NCBI RefSeq assembly: GCF_002072955.1
Contig: NZ_LPUF01000001.1
Location: 281,001-345,000 of the forward strand
DNA from: Methyloprofundus sedimenti
GTDB lineage: Bacteria; Pseudomonadota; Gammaproteobacteria; Methylococcales; Methylomonadaceae
Direction of reading: 5' to 3'
Length of the DNA stretch: 64,000 nt
In this document: positions 28,412-37,409 of the stretch, piece after piece
Position numbering within the stretch: position 1 is the first letter of the stretch
How the letters are laid out: each line of letters starts with the position of its first letter
Position numbers and translations under genes: made by a program
The notes under the pieces: generated by a model
What the model saw: the letters and a program-made list of their open reading frames with translations, nothing else
Told to the model about the DNA's origin: nothing
Databases searched by the model: none

Positions 28412-28849
28412 TCTCATCCGTTTCATATACACGTAAATCCATTCTGGTTAAGTCGTGTAGATGTACCTATTGCGGATGGGACTCTGGTTCATATACTGAC
28501 TGAACCCCGTTGGCCGGATGTTACCTGGCTTCCTCGTGGTCGAGCGATATTTCGTTCACGCTTTCCTGATTATGTCGGTGAGTATGTCAATCATTGCCAC
28601 ATTCTTTTACATCAAGATAACGGCATGATGCAATTAGTGGAAGTTGTCGCGAGTGCAGGAGGCAGTAACGATGTTGCACGCTTTAAAGTTTCCCAATCCA
28701 GTATGAGTGCTGAGCAGGTTACAGCTATCTACCCACGTGTCAGCTTATCGGAAGCGTTTGTACAGAGCGGTTCTTTTGTCGATGCTAATTCGGGTATCGG
28801 GCAAATATTTCCTGGATTTGATATTCAGTACCAGGATGAAGAGAAGTAA
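28412..28849 (+). pseudogene. 3' fragment of a multicopper oxidase
   Basis: The frame reads HPFHIHVNPF near its start and YVNHCHILLHQDNGMMQ further on, the type 1/2/3 copper-ligand motifs of the last cupredoxin domain of multicopper oxidases. About 145 codons remain. The frame is closed by TAA immediately upstream, so the N-terminal two-thirds are missing. An ATG inside the fragment could start a 74-residue peptide, but that would lack the copper ligands. It is a remnant left between modC and the next gene. Confidence 0.72.
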
Positions 28850-28934
28850 TATTCTGCAAGGCACAATAGCCTTTTAGGAGATAAAAGGGAAATATGCTTT
28901 ATAAATAACTGCCCTTTCATTATAAGAAATTAAA

Positions 28935-28959
28935 CAGGACACCCCCAAAAGGTGTCCTG
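28935..28959 (-). terminator. Terminator stem downstream of the small exported protein gene
   Basis: Perfect nine-base stem CAGGACACC / GGTGTCCTG with a seven-base loop, 24 bases beyond the stop of the minus-strand gene; AT-rich on both sides. Confidence 0.65.
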
Positions 28960-28982
28960 ATATAAATAACGGCAATAGCTAA

Positions 28983-29342
28983 TTATAAAAAACCTTTCAA
29001 TTTAGCATAATCACTTGCAGCTTTCTCTAAATGAGCTTCAGCAGCGGCTCTATTATCTTTTTGAAGTGCCTGACGCGCTTTTTTCAAGTGTGCATTTGCT
29101 CTTTGGCGTTTTGAAACCAGTGAATCAGGCAACATTACTACTTTAGTTAAATCATTTGCCTCTTTGATTAAGTTGATAACGTCATCATTAGTCGCACCGC
29201 TTTTAAGCGCATGTTCAGCTGCAGCAATTTTTGTAGACACATTGTCAATGTCTGAAAAGACAGAAGCAAAAGCGACAGAAGAAACGCCCGCTGTAGAAAT
29301 GGCTAGAAAAAGACTTAAAGCAATATATTTAAAAAATTTCAT
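28983..29342 (-). CDS. Hypothetical exported small helical protein
   Basis: I do not recognise the family. The 119-residue product has a clear signal peptide (KFFKYIALSLFLAISTAGVSSVAFA, residues 2-26). The mature part is almost entirely helical with alternating charged and alanine positions (AAAEHALKSGATNDDVINLI; LKKARQALQKDNRAAAEAHL), suggesting a helical bundle in the periplasm. There are no cysteines or histidine runs. An AAGGA ribosome site and a terminator support expression. Confidence 0.7.
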   Translation of the reverse strand: MKFFKYIALSLFLAISTAGVSSVAFASVFSDIDNVSTKIAAAEHALKSGATNDDVINLIKEANDLTKVVMLPDSLVSKRQRANAHLKKARQALQKDNRAAAEAHLEKAASDYAKLKGFL

Positions 29343-29623
29343 TCGTTATATCCTTTGTGTTATTTAATATTATTGTAATAAATATATAGTAAGCAACTAT
29401 ATACCGGCTTCGATTCTACCATAATAAAACAAACGTTTAATAGTACAGTAGGATCTAGTCAGGCACGCAAGCTAAAATGACGGTAAGAATATTTGTAAAT
29501 CAGCACTTGTGTTATAAGTGAGTGCCAATGTTGCACACGTTGTTATTTAATGAAATGCTTCCTGACTTAATGGTAGAACTACGAAGCATACAAACTATAC
29601 AGTTAGTGTTGCAAAAGTTAGAT

Positions 29624-30073
29624 TCAGGCAACTGATTCTTGATAATCCACAGAAAAATCATGCATAGACTGAATAACTTGTTGCGCATTTTCCTGGTCGT
29701 TTAGCTCAAAACTAGTGACACCGACACGGTTTAGATAAAAAACCTGGTCGCGCATAAAATCTCCACTGGCACGAATATCGCCAGTAAATCCATAGCGACT
29801 GCGCAATAAGCGTGCATGAGTAAAAGCACGTCCATCGGTAAACACTGGAAAATATAGCTCAATCAATTGAAAGTGAGATAAATCATTGGCGATTTCTTCT
29901 AACTCAACATCAGGCTCAAGCCTTAAACCCAGGTGTTTAATCTTGGATAGTTGATTGCGTTCTTGCCTCCATCGGACTAAAGAAACAATTATATAGTCAG
30001 CCTTTAAGGGTGTTTCATCGACGATATATACCCAGTTATCCTGAGTTATTTGCTTATCTTTAATTAGTTGCAT
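29624..30073 (-). CDS. DUF934 family protein of the sulfite-reduction locus
   Basis: DUF934 proteins nearly always follow a CysI-like sulfite reductase gene and are thought to assist sulfite or adenylylsulfate reduction; the biochemical role is unknown. Visible family motifs are FPVFTDGRAFTHARLLR and GFTGDIRASGDFMRDQVFYLNRVG. The ATG at 30073 (MQLIKDKQ) gives 149 residues and overlaps the cysI stop by 14 bases; the longer ORF upstream is not used. Confidence 0.85.
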   Translation of the reverse strand: MQLIKDKQITQDNWVYIVDETPLKADYIIVSLVRWRQERNQLSKIKHLGLRLEPDVELEEIANDLSHFQLIELYFPVFTDGRAFTHARLLRSRYGFTGDIRASGDFMRDQVFYLNRVGVTSFELNDQENAQQVIQSMHDFSVDYQESVA

Positions 30074-31715
30074 AGGTTTTCTCCTTGAATGGGCCAATGC
30101 CAACACGTCTGACAGTAGCGAGAAAAGGTTCATCTTCATCAATGCGTTGCTCAAGATAGACCTCGAGCAAAATTTTAATGACCGGAGCAATATCTTGTTT
30201 ACTCACTGCAGGGCCTAAGCGCTCGCCAATCGCGGCATCGTTTTCAGAACTGCCGCCTAGGGTCACTTGATACCACTCTACTCCTTTTTTATCGACGCCC
30301 AGAATTCCAATATGTCCTACGCTTTGGTGCGCACAACCATTCATACAGCCAGAGATATTAATTTTCAGATCTCCCAGGTCATGCACGTAATCCATAGAAT
30401 CCAGCGTTTCATTAATCTCTTTAGCCACGCCAATCGAACCGGCATTAGCCAATGAGCAATAATCCAGGCCCGGGCAACAGATCATATCGGTTGCTTTACC
30501 AATATTAGGCGTTGCACAGTTGATAGCATCGAGTTTTTGCCATAAATCAAATAAATCAGCTTGTTTTATATCTGCAAGAACCAGATTTTGACGATGGGTC
30601 ACACGCACCATTCCAAAACTGTATTGATCGGCCAAATCTGCAATTGTATCAAGTTGGCTTTCGGTGCAGTCTCCAGGAGGGCTATCAGGTGCTTTTAATG
30701 AAATATAGGCAGCACGGTAACCATCAATTTTATGTTCCGCAGTGTTGTGCTTGACCCATGTCGCAAAGTCAGCATTATTTGCTAATTTATCGGCATAGCT
30801 TGTATCTTGCACTGCATCCAGTTGATAGTTCGGTGGTCTAAATTGCTCCTGTATTTCTTTAATCCGCTCTGGACTCAGTTCAAGCTTATGTTTAATTAAA
30901 GCCCATTCTGCGTCTATTTTTTTGCGAATTTTAGCGAGCCCTGCTTCTCTAACCAGGATTTTTATGCGTGCCTTGTACTTGTTATCACGGCGCCCATAGA
31001 GGTTATAAATTCGTAATATGGCTTCCAGATAAGAAAGTAAATGTTTCTTCTCTAAAAATGGCTTGATTACCTGGCCAATAACTGGCGTACGTCCTAAACC
31101 ACCTCCGACAAAGACTTTAAATCCCACTTCTCCATGCTCATTTTGCACCAGATGTAGGCCTATATCATGGAACTGTGTTGCAGCGCGGTCCAATTTGGCT
31201 CCGCTCACAGCAATCTTGAATTTGCGTGGTAAATAGGCAAATTCCGGATGAAAAATTGTCCATTGGCGAATAATTTCACAATAGGGGCGCGGGTCCTCCA
31301 GTTCATCTATCGCAACACCAGCCAACTGGTCCGATGTTGTATTTCTAAGGCAGTTGCCGCTGGTCTGGATAGCGTGCATTTGCACACTGGCTAGTTCCTC
31401 TAGAATATCAGGAACTCTTTCCAGTGCTGGCCAGTTAAACTGAATATTTTGTCGGGTAGTAAAATGACAAAAACCTTTATCATAATCACGGGCAATAGAG
31501 GCTAGTTTCCTGACTTGTTTGCTGGACAAGAGACCGTAAGGTCCGGCTACACGCAATAAAGGCGCATGTGTTTGCACATACACACCATTCATTAAGCGTA
31601 AAGCCCGATATTTATCGTCAGGTATTTCGCCTTTTAAAAAGCGTTCAGTTTGATCACGAAACTGAACGACTCGTTCGTTGATGAGGGTTTGATCTTTATC
31701 GTTATATTGATACAT
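30060..31715 (-). CDS. cysI: Sulfite/nitrite reductase hemoprotein subunit (CysI-like)
   Basis: Siroheme and 4Fe-4S enzyme (551 residues) with duplicated ferredoxin-like and catalytic halves. Cluster/siroheme cysteines are visible in CCPGLDYCSLANA and ISGCMNGCAH. The substrate-binding arginine/lysine region is in FTTRQNIQFNW. The DUF934 gene directly downstream points to assimilatory sulfite reduction rather than nitrite reduction, but the family includes both. The ATG at 31715 is preferred over an in-frame TTG at 31733. Confidence 0.85.
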   Translation of the reverse strand: MYQYNDKDQTLINERVVQFRDQTERFLKGEIPDDKYRALRLMNGVYVQTHAPLLRVAGPYGLLSSKQVRKLASIARDYDKGFCHFTTRQNIQFNWPALERVPDILEELASVQMHAIQTSGNCLRNTTSDQLAGVAIDELEDPRPYCEIIRQWTIFHPEFAYLPRKFKIAVSGAKLDRAATQFHDIGLHLVQNEHGEVGFKVFVGGGLGRTPVIGQVIKPFLEKKHLLSYLEAILRIYNLYGRRDNKYKARIKILVREAGLAKIRKKIDAEWALIKHKLELSPERIKEIQEQFRPPNYQLDAVQDTSYADKLANNADFATWVKHNTAEHKIDGYRAAYISLKAPDSPPGDCTESQLDTIADLADQYSFGMVRVTHRQNLVLADIKQADLFDLWQKLDAINCATPNIGKATDMICCPGLDYCSLANAGSIGVAKEINETLDSMDYVHDLGDLKINISGCMNGCAHQSVGHIGILGVDKKGVEWYQVTLGGSSENDAAIGERLGPAVSKQDIAPVIKILLEVYLEQRIDEDEPFLATVRRVGIGPFKEKTYATN

Positions 31716-31875
31716 ATAAATGTGCTTATACAACCGTGTTTAACAGAATTATTTATCATATACTGCTATCGATTAAATGACAAAGTTAATTATAAAATGC
31801 TATTATTAGCGGTTGATTTTTATGTTACTTATCAATAAAAATAATTTATAAATTTAAGGGTCTAGGGGGGTTGTT

Positions 31876-33249
31876 TTGTTTCGCTTATTATTAGTTTTCG
31901 CTGCGCTATTTTGTATGCCGCAGATGGCAATGGCTGAAGAGCAAATTGTCAATTTAGGTCTTACCGGGACCGAGCGCGGTATTTATACCGTGCTGATTTT
32001 TATCATCGCCTATGGCTTTGTTATGGCGGAAGAGTTTACCGGCTTACGCAAATCTAAACCGGTTATTGTTGCAGCAGCGATAATCTGGGCACATGCAGCT
32101 GTTCTAGCTGCTGAAGCAGGGGTTTCTACCGAAGCCTTGCATCAGGCTTTTGAGTTTAACCTTAAAGAATATGCGGCATTAATGCTGTTCTTGCTGGTTG
32201 CCATGACTTATATCAATGCCATGGCAGAACGTAATGTGTTCGAAGCGTTACGCTCGTGGATGATTAGAAAAGAATTTGGCTATAAAAAGCTATTCTGGAT
32301 TACCGGAATTATTACCTTCTTTTTATCAGCGGTTGCAGACAACCTGACATCTGCTTTATTAGTAGGCGCTGTTGTTTTAGCTGTGGGTAAAGATAACGAA
32401 AAATTTATCGCCATTGGTTTTGTTAACCTGGTTGTTGCTGCAAATGCGGGTGGCGCATTCAGCCCCTTCGGTGATATTACTACGTTAATGGTATGGCAGG
32501 CGGGTTATGCAGAATTCTTTGATTTCTTCAAATTATTTATACCTTCAGTCGTTAACTATCTTGTACCTGCTTTCTTTATGTACTTAGCAGTACCTGATGA
32601 GCAACCGCATGCAACTAATGAAGCAGCGATTAAGCTAAAACCAGGTGCAATTCAAGTTTGTGTTTTATTTGCACTAACCATCGTGACTGCCGTTAGCTTT
32701 AAGCAAGTGCTTCATTTACCGCCATTTATGGGTATGATGGCAGGACTTGGTGTATTAATGATTTATGGCTTCAGAATCAAAACCTTATATAGTTCAGGTG
32801 AAGGTGAGGAACATGATTCTTTTGATATCTTTGATAAAGTGCGTGACGCAGAGTGGGATACGCTGTTCTTCTTTTTTGGGGTTGTGTTTGCTGTCGGTGG
32901 TTTAGGTTATATCGGCTATCTGGAGCTCATCTCTGCAGGTATGTACGACGGACTGGGTCAAACACCAGCTAATATTTTAGTCGGACTTATTTCAGCGATT
33001 GTGGATAATATTCCGGTGATGTTTGCGGTCTTAAGTATGAATCTGAATATGGATTTATATCAATGGTTATTAGTCACACTAACAGCAGGTACCGGGGGGT
33101 CACTGTTATCGGTTGGTTCAGCAGCCGGGGTTGCTTTAATGGGTTCATCTAACCATAAATATACTTTCTTCAGTCATATCAAATGGACACCTGTGATTGC
33201 TTTGGGCTATATCGCCAGTATTTTTGTCCATTATTTAATTAATGGATAA
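31876..33249 (+). CDS. nhaD: NhaD-type Na+/H+ antiporter
   Basis: Inner-membrane sodium/proton antiporter of the ion transporter superfamily, 457 residues and about 12 helices, preceded by a hydrophobic leader ending MAMAEE. Family motifs include FFLSAVADNLTSALLVGAV in one half and SAIVDNIPVMFAVLSM in the other, each with the conserved D-N pair, and AANAGGAFSPFGDITTLMVW. It starts at TTG with a GGGGGG tract upstream. A terminator follows. The antiporter suggests a haloalkaline or brackish sodium load, an inference only. Confidence 0.88.
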   Translation: MFRLLLVFAALFCMPQMAMAEEQIVNLGLTGTERGIYTVLIFIIAYGFVMAEEFTGLRKSKPVIVAAAIIWAHAAVLAAEAGVSTEALHQAFEFNLKEYAALMLFLLVAMTYINAMAERNVFEALRSWMIRKEFGYKKLFWITGIITFFLSAVADNLTSALLVGAVVLAVGKDNEKFIAIGFVNLVVAANAGGAFSPFGDITTLMVWQAGYAEFFDFFKLFIPSVVNYLVPAFFMYLAVPDEQPHATNEAAIKLKPGAIQVCVLFALTIVTAVSFKQVLHLPPFMGMMAGLGVLMIYGFRIKTLYSSGEGEEHDSFDIFDKVRDAEWDTLFFFFGVVFAVGGLGYIGYLELISAGMYDGLGQTPANILVGLISAIVDNIPVMFAVLSMNLNMDLYQWLLVTLTAGTGGSLLSVGSAAGVALMGSSNHKYTFFSHIKWTPVIALGYIASIFVHYLING

Positions 33250-33289
33250 AGACCGGCACAATCAATAAAAATCTGATTGTACATCTCAA

Positions 33290-33323
33290 GGGAGTAGAGT
33301 TTTATATTCTGCTCCCTTTTTTT
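33290..33323 (+). terminator. Rho-independent terminator after nhaD
   Basis: GGGAG/CTCCC stem reinforced by an inner AGA/TCT pairing, followed by a seven-base T-run. Confidence 0.75.
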
Positions 33324-33353
33324 ATTTCCAGAACATTTGTAAATACCCTTGAT

Positions 33354-34694
33354 ATGATTAAGCACAGTTGGAAACAATCGTTTTCTGCCTATACGCGCCC
33401 TCAGGTAATGGGCATGGCTTTTCTTGGCTTTTCTGCGGGACTTCCTTTTTTACTGGTTTTCTCTACCCTATCGGCCTGGTTACGCGATACTGGTGTCACA
33501 TTATCAGTTATCGGTTTTTTTAGCTGGGTAGGCTTAACCTATTCCATCAAGGTTATTTGGGCACCGGTTGTGGATAGATTGCCTTTACCTTTTTTAACCA
33601 GACTACTGGGTAAACGGCGTAGCTGGATGTTACTCGCTCAAGTAGGTATATCAGCCGGCTTAATGACTTTAGCCGAATTAAACCCGCAGGTACAAATTGA
33701 ATTTATTGCCGCAACGGCAGTATGGATCGCTTTTTGTTCAGCAACACAAGATATAGTGATTGATGCTTATCGTATTGAAGCCATAGCACCTGAATACCAG
33801 GCAGCAATGGCTGCCATGTATGTCTTTGGTTATCGAGTTGCCTTACTGGTTTCCGGTGCAGGTGCTTTTTATATCGCCGAATATATAGGCTGGAATGCGG
33901 CCTATTCTGCGATGGCTTTGTGTATGTTTGTTGGCATAGTCGCAACTTTACTAAGCTCTGAACCCAGACATAAGCAAGACAAACAAACCATAAAACTGGA
34001 AAGCAAGGTTGAGACAGCATTGGGAGTGCAAGCCCATAAAGGTGCACTGCAACGCTTAAGCGCCTGGTTTTCTGATGCGGTAATTAGCCCATTTGCTGAT
34101 TTTTTTATTCGCAATGGCAAAATGGCTATATGGATTTTAGCCTTGATAGCGCTGTATAAGATGAGTGATATCACCATGGGAGTGATGGCTAATCCCTTCT
34201 ATCTGGATATTGGCTTTAGCAAAAAGGAAATTGCTGATATTAGCAAAGTTTTTGGCTTTTTTATGACCATCTTTGGCGCCGCGTTAGGAGGTGTTCTGGT
34301 ATTACGTTATGGCCTGATGAAGCCTTTATTATTAGGTGCTGTACTGGTTGCGAGCACGAATTTATTATTTGTTCTGCTCGCTCGCTCTGAGCCCAATATC
34401 AGTTTACTGGCTATTGTAATCAGCGCGGATAATTTAAGCGGCGGAATTGCGACATCTGTGTTTATCGCTTATTTGTCCAGCCTAACCAATAGTGCCTATA
34501 CTGCAACACAATACGCATTATTTAGTTCATTAATGACTTTACCCGCTAAATTAATGGGGGGGTTCTCTGGTCTAATTGTTGATAGTTATGGTTATGCGAT
34601 GTTCTTTTTATATGCTTCCTCAGTAGGATTGCCTGCAATCATTCTGGTGCTGGTATTGATGCGCTTACAACAACCAGTTGATAAAGCCTTATAA
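33354..34694 (+). CDS. ampG: AmpG-like muropeptide permease (MFS)
   Basis: Major-facilitator transporter of 446 residues and about 12-14 helices. The N-terminal GFSAGLPFLLVFSTLSAWLRD and the loop FSWVGLTYSIKVIWAPVVDR are diagnostic of AmpG, which imports anhydro-muropeptides for cell-wall recycling and, in some species, beta-lactamase induction. Also visible are STQD-type SATQDIVIDAYRIE and LSSLTNSAYTATQYALFSSL. It stands alone after the nhaD terminator. A signal-transducer paralogue of AmpG with another substrate remains possible. Confidence 0.87.
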   Translation: MIKHSWKQSFSAYTRPQVMGMAFLGFSAGLPFLLVFSTLSAWLRDTGVTLSVIGFFSWVGLTYSIKVIWAPVVDRLPLPFLTRLLGKRRSWMLLAQVGISAGLMTLAELNPQVQIEFIAATAVWIAFCSATQDIVIDAYRIEAIAPEYQAAMAAMYVFGYRVALLVSGAGAFYIAEYIGWNAAYSAMALCMFVGIVATLLSSEPRHKQDKQTIKLESKVETALGVQAHKGALQRLSAWFSDAVISPFADFFIRNGKMAIWILALIALYKMSDITMGVMANPFYLDIGFSKKEIADISKVFGFFMTIFGAALGGVLVLRYGLMKPLLLGAVLVASTNLLFVLLARSEPNISLLAIVISADNLSGGIATSVFIAYLSSLTNSAYTATQYALFSSLMTLPAKLMGGFSGLIVDSYGYAMFFLYASSVGLPAIILVLVLMRLQQPVDKAL

Positions 34695-34841
34695 ACTCAA
34701 AACTTTCGTCCTTCAGTTGACAAATAAACTTTGTGTAGGTGAGTAAAAGGTTCACCCAGAAGAGTCAACTGGAGTAAGCGCCACAGGACAATCAAGCTTA
34801 AATAAGGCATTCGCCTAGAGCAGATGGCGGTATTTTATTCT

Positions 34842-34868
34842 ACAATATACCAATATTAGGTATATTGT
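34842..34868. promoter_or_regulatory. 10-bp inverted repeat ahead of a 13-codon reading frame
   Basis: ACAATATACC and GGTATATTGT separated by seven bases. GGAGAG follows, and an ATG at 34883 opens a frame of only 13 codons (MSKERARNKIYNK). It could be the operator and start of a truncated gene, since mobile-element debris begins immediately after. No more than that can be seen. Confidence 0.35.
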
Positions 34869-34924
34869 GGAGAGAACAAAAAATGAGTAAGGAACGTGCA
34901 CGAAATAAAATCTACAACAAGTAA

Positions 34925-34981
34925 TGGAAGCGGGATCTTTAGTCCCGCCATTTCGATGCGGGACTAAAGATCCCGCTTCCA
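34925..34981. repeat. Long perfect hairpin repeat (24-bp arms)
   Basis: Two perfectly complementary 24-base arms (34925-34948 and 34958-34981) with a nine-base loop. The arm begins TGGAAGCGGGATC and ends TTTAGTCCCGC. The perfection suggests a recent or active repeated element, perhaps a REP/MITE. It marks the left edge of the mobile island. Confidence 0.65.
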
Positions 34982-34992
34982 AGTTGACTAAG

Positions 34993-35105
34993 TTATTTCA
35001 TGTACATTCCTAAAAGCACCAGCATGGCCCTTGGAACGGGTGCATACATTAGGCCAGCGAAGTGGATAGCCCTTTTATCATATTTGGCTTTCTTCACTCT
35101 GTTTT
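34993..35105 (-). pseudogene. C-terminal scrap of an IS5-like transposase
   Basis: Minus-strand translation ends AKYDKRAIHFAGLMYA..., resembling the TRYDK-A-F-L-YLA tail of IS5-family (IS427-type) transposases. Only about 37 codons are recognisable and the rest is lost. Family identification is tentative. Confidence 0.35.
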
Positions 35106-35618
35106 GATTTAAAATTCATTTTTTCAAGTTGGCTTGATCTCGATAAAATATTGCCAAGAAGTAGGGCGCTGCTTTAGCCCGCCGGTATCGCACAATAGTT
35201 ACGACCTGAATTCGCAATTCGGGACTTGAACATCCCTCTGGAATTTGCAAGCTATTTTTCTAAATCAACTCATAAATTTGACGCAATTATCCGCCTCTCA
35301 ACAAAAATTTGAGTAAAAGATAGAACAGGATACTGGTGTATCTCTAATTATTATTTAGGCAATTATGCCTTACCCTCATTATCATACACGTCAGCATAAG
35401 TGCGCACCTCACACTAACTGTTAAGCCGCTTTTTCATTGAAGGCGGACAGGAAACGAAGTAGCTTTAGCGGTGTGACTGGCATGATAGTCAGCTAGCTGG
35501 TGGAAGTCCAGCCTTTGCCCTGTGAGAAGGGAAGAAGTAGGCGAAAGTGTAGTGGTCTAATAATCCTGTACTAAACGATAGGAGTTTATAATAACCCCTT
35601 AATCAAAGATGCAGACCA

Positions 35619-35921
35619 ATGAGTAAACGAAAAAGTTATACAACAGAATTTAAACATGAAGCGGCCAGTTTGGTATTAGATCAGGCATATTCCATAAATG
35701 ATGCTTGCGAAGCTATGGGCGTTGGAACTACAGCAATGCGCCGTTGGGTCACTCAATTAAAAGAAGAGCGTCATGGTGTTACGCCAAAAGGAAGCCGAGC
35801 GATTACTTCTGATCAGCAAAAGATTCAAGATTTGGAAAGTCAGATAAAGAAACTAAAGAGGGAGAAAGAGATTTTAAAAAAGGCTTCAGCTCTCTTAATA
35901 TCAGACGCGTATCAATTCTAA
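35619..35921 (+). CDS. IS3-family transposase OrfA
   Basis: A 100-residue DNA-binding protein with an N-terminal helix-turn-helix (YTTEFKHEAASLVLDQAYSI; GVGTTAMRRWVTQLK) and a C-terminal leucine-zipper-like coiled coil (QDLESQIKKLKREKEILKKA) that carries the dimerisation region. Its stop overlaps the orfB start codon (TAATG). The gene is intact. Confidence 0.88.
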   Translation: MSKRKSYTTEFKHEAASLVLDQAYSINDACEAMGVGTTAMRRWVTQLKEERHGVTPKGSRAITSDQQKIQDLESQIKKLKREKEILKKASALLISDAYQF

Positions 35922-36758
35922 TGCTAATTGATGAGTTAAGAGAGCAATACAAACAATGCGAATTATTGCAAACATTTGAGATGAGTCGTAGTAGTTACAA
36001 CTACCACCGTAAGCATGCAAACAGGGCAGATCCTGAGCGAGACAGGTTAAAATCCAAGGTTATTGCGCTACAAAGCCAGCCGCAGTTCAGCGGGGAGTCG
36101 TACCCTTTCTGCTCAATTAAAACAGCAAGGTGAATCTGTTGGACGTTTCAAAGCACGGAGTTTAATGCAAGAAGCGGAGCTGACAAGTAAACAGCCAGGC
36201 TCACATCGTTATAAGGTGGCTGAAAAGTCATCAAACATAGCGGATAACCACTTAAACCGTGAATTTTCTACCGAACTGGTTAATCAAGTTTGGTGTGGTG
36301 ATGTCACCTATATTTGGGCGGGTACAGGCTGGATATATTTAGCATTGGTGATTGATTTAAATGCGCGCCGTATCGTGGGGTGGGCTTGCTCAACTAGTCC
36401 TGACTCAGTATTGACTACACGAGCGTTAAAATTAGCTTATGCGGCTAGAGGAGAGCCCAAGAACTTGATGTTTCATTCTGATCAGGGGTGCCATTACACC
36501 AGTAAGGTATTCCAGCAGCAATTGTCGGAATATGAGATAACGCAAAGCATGAGTCGACGTGGTAACTGTTGGGATAATGCACCTATGGAACGCTGTTTTA
36601 GAAGCTTTAAATCTGAATGGATGCCTAAGACTTTTTATTCATCTTATGAACAGGCAGAGAAAGATATTATGCAATACATCAAGTATTACAATAGCTTCCG
36701 TGTACACAGTTATAACAACTATTTAACCCCAACCCAAGCGGAAAAAGAAGCCGCTTAA
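35921..36758 (+). pseudogene. IS3-family transposase OrfB, frameshifted
   Basis: DDE integrase-type transposase. The first segment (MLIDELREQYKQCELLQTFEM to VIALQ) runs in one frame. The catalytic part continues in another from about 36070 (ASRSSAGSRTLSAQLKQQG). The DDE core is complete: WCGDVTYIW, HSDQGCHYTS and PMERCFRSFKSEW. A one-base indel near 36065-36075 separates them; this is not the usual orfA/orfB programmed slippage site, so the copy is probably inactive or carries a sequencing error. Confidence 0.82.
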
Positions 36759-37304
36759 AAAACCGATCGTTATGTACGAATTTACTTGACCACTACAAAG
36801 GTAGGTAGATCGAGAAAAGGGTGACTATCTTACCCAGTGAAGAGCCGTCGGATTTGAGTCGGAGTAACTGCGACTCCTTAAGCTCTAAGCGCTGTAGTAA
36901 TACAGACGTTATGAACCGAGGGTTTTCGGATGAAGCCATAGTAATCGTAAAATTTGGTGCCAGTGATTTCATGGTGACATGGATGAGGATAAAACATCAA
37001 ATCAGTGACAGGAAGTTGGAGTTGAAGGGCGGAACACGTAAGTGAACATAAAGACAGGTAATATATTGGTATCTGAGATCAGCCTTTAAAGGAGCAGTTA
37101 ACTATTTGCGTCGTAAACAGTGAACGAATTGATTGTGCGAGATTATTGAAAGAATACTACTAGAGTATGGCTTGTGGCTATGAACTGCTGAAAGTTAAAA
37201 CTAGTTTCTATAGGAAGAGCGTAAACAAGGGGAAGGGAGAGCTCTTCTGGTTTGTTTAGGAAAAGGACTGTATAAGTTTTAAAATTGAGTATGTCTTATG
37301 TGAG

Positions 37305-37372
37305 GAGCCGTGTACGGACCCGTACGCACGGTTCTGTGGGCAGACGGGAGCTGCGGCTCCCTCTGACCCGAC
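37305..37372 (+). ncRNA. Group II intron domains V and VI
   Basis: Domain V carries the AGC catalytic triad (in GAGCCGTG) and a two-base CG bulge. The distal stem is only four pairs (TACG/CGTA) capped by GACC instead of the usual longer stem with a GNRA loop. Domain VI follows with a bulged branch adenosine at 37366 and the intron terminates GAC at 37372. Confidence 0.78.
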
Positions 37373-37409
37373 AAGGTGGAGACAAAATACAAGGCATTCC
37401 GACACGGCG

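Larger units (their letters stand above)
35548..36797 (+). mobile_element. IS3-family insertion sequence (1250 bp)
   Basis: Terminal inverted repeats begin TGTAGTGGTC at both ends (right end as GACCACTACA). The left repeat continues TAATAATCCTGTACTAAACGAT, the right AAGTAAATTCGTACATAACGAT when read inward, imperfect but clearly related. A 3-bp direct repeat AAG flanks it (35545-35547 and 36798-36800). It encodes orfA and a frameshifted orfB and lies within domain I of the group II intron. Confidence 0.87.
35400..37372 (+). mobile_element. ORF-less group II intron, split by an IS3 element
   Basis: The 5' end GTGCGCAC matches the group II start consensus. Domain V (37305-37334) has GAGCCGTG paired with CACGGTTC around a CG bulge. 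Domain VI has a GGGAGC/GCTCCC stem, outer GGG/CCC pairing and a bulged A at 37366, seven bases from the AC 3' end, as required for branching. Between the IS3 copy and domain V lies typical domain II-IV sequence, but no reverse transcriptase is encoded. Without the IS (and one 3-bp repeat) the intron is 720 bases. Splicing would need a trans-acting maturase and is now interrupted by the insertion in domain I. Confidence 0.8.

Noticed and set aside
35619-36758. IS3 orfs as part of an intron-encoded protein
   Set aside because: Inverted repeats, the AAG duplication and DDE motifs show a separate IS3 insertion; no reverse transcriptase motifs (such as YADD) occur.
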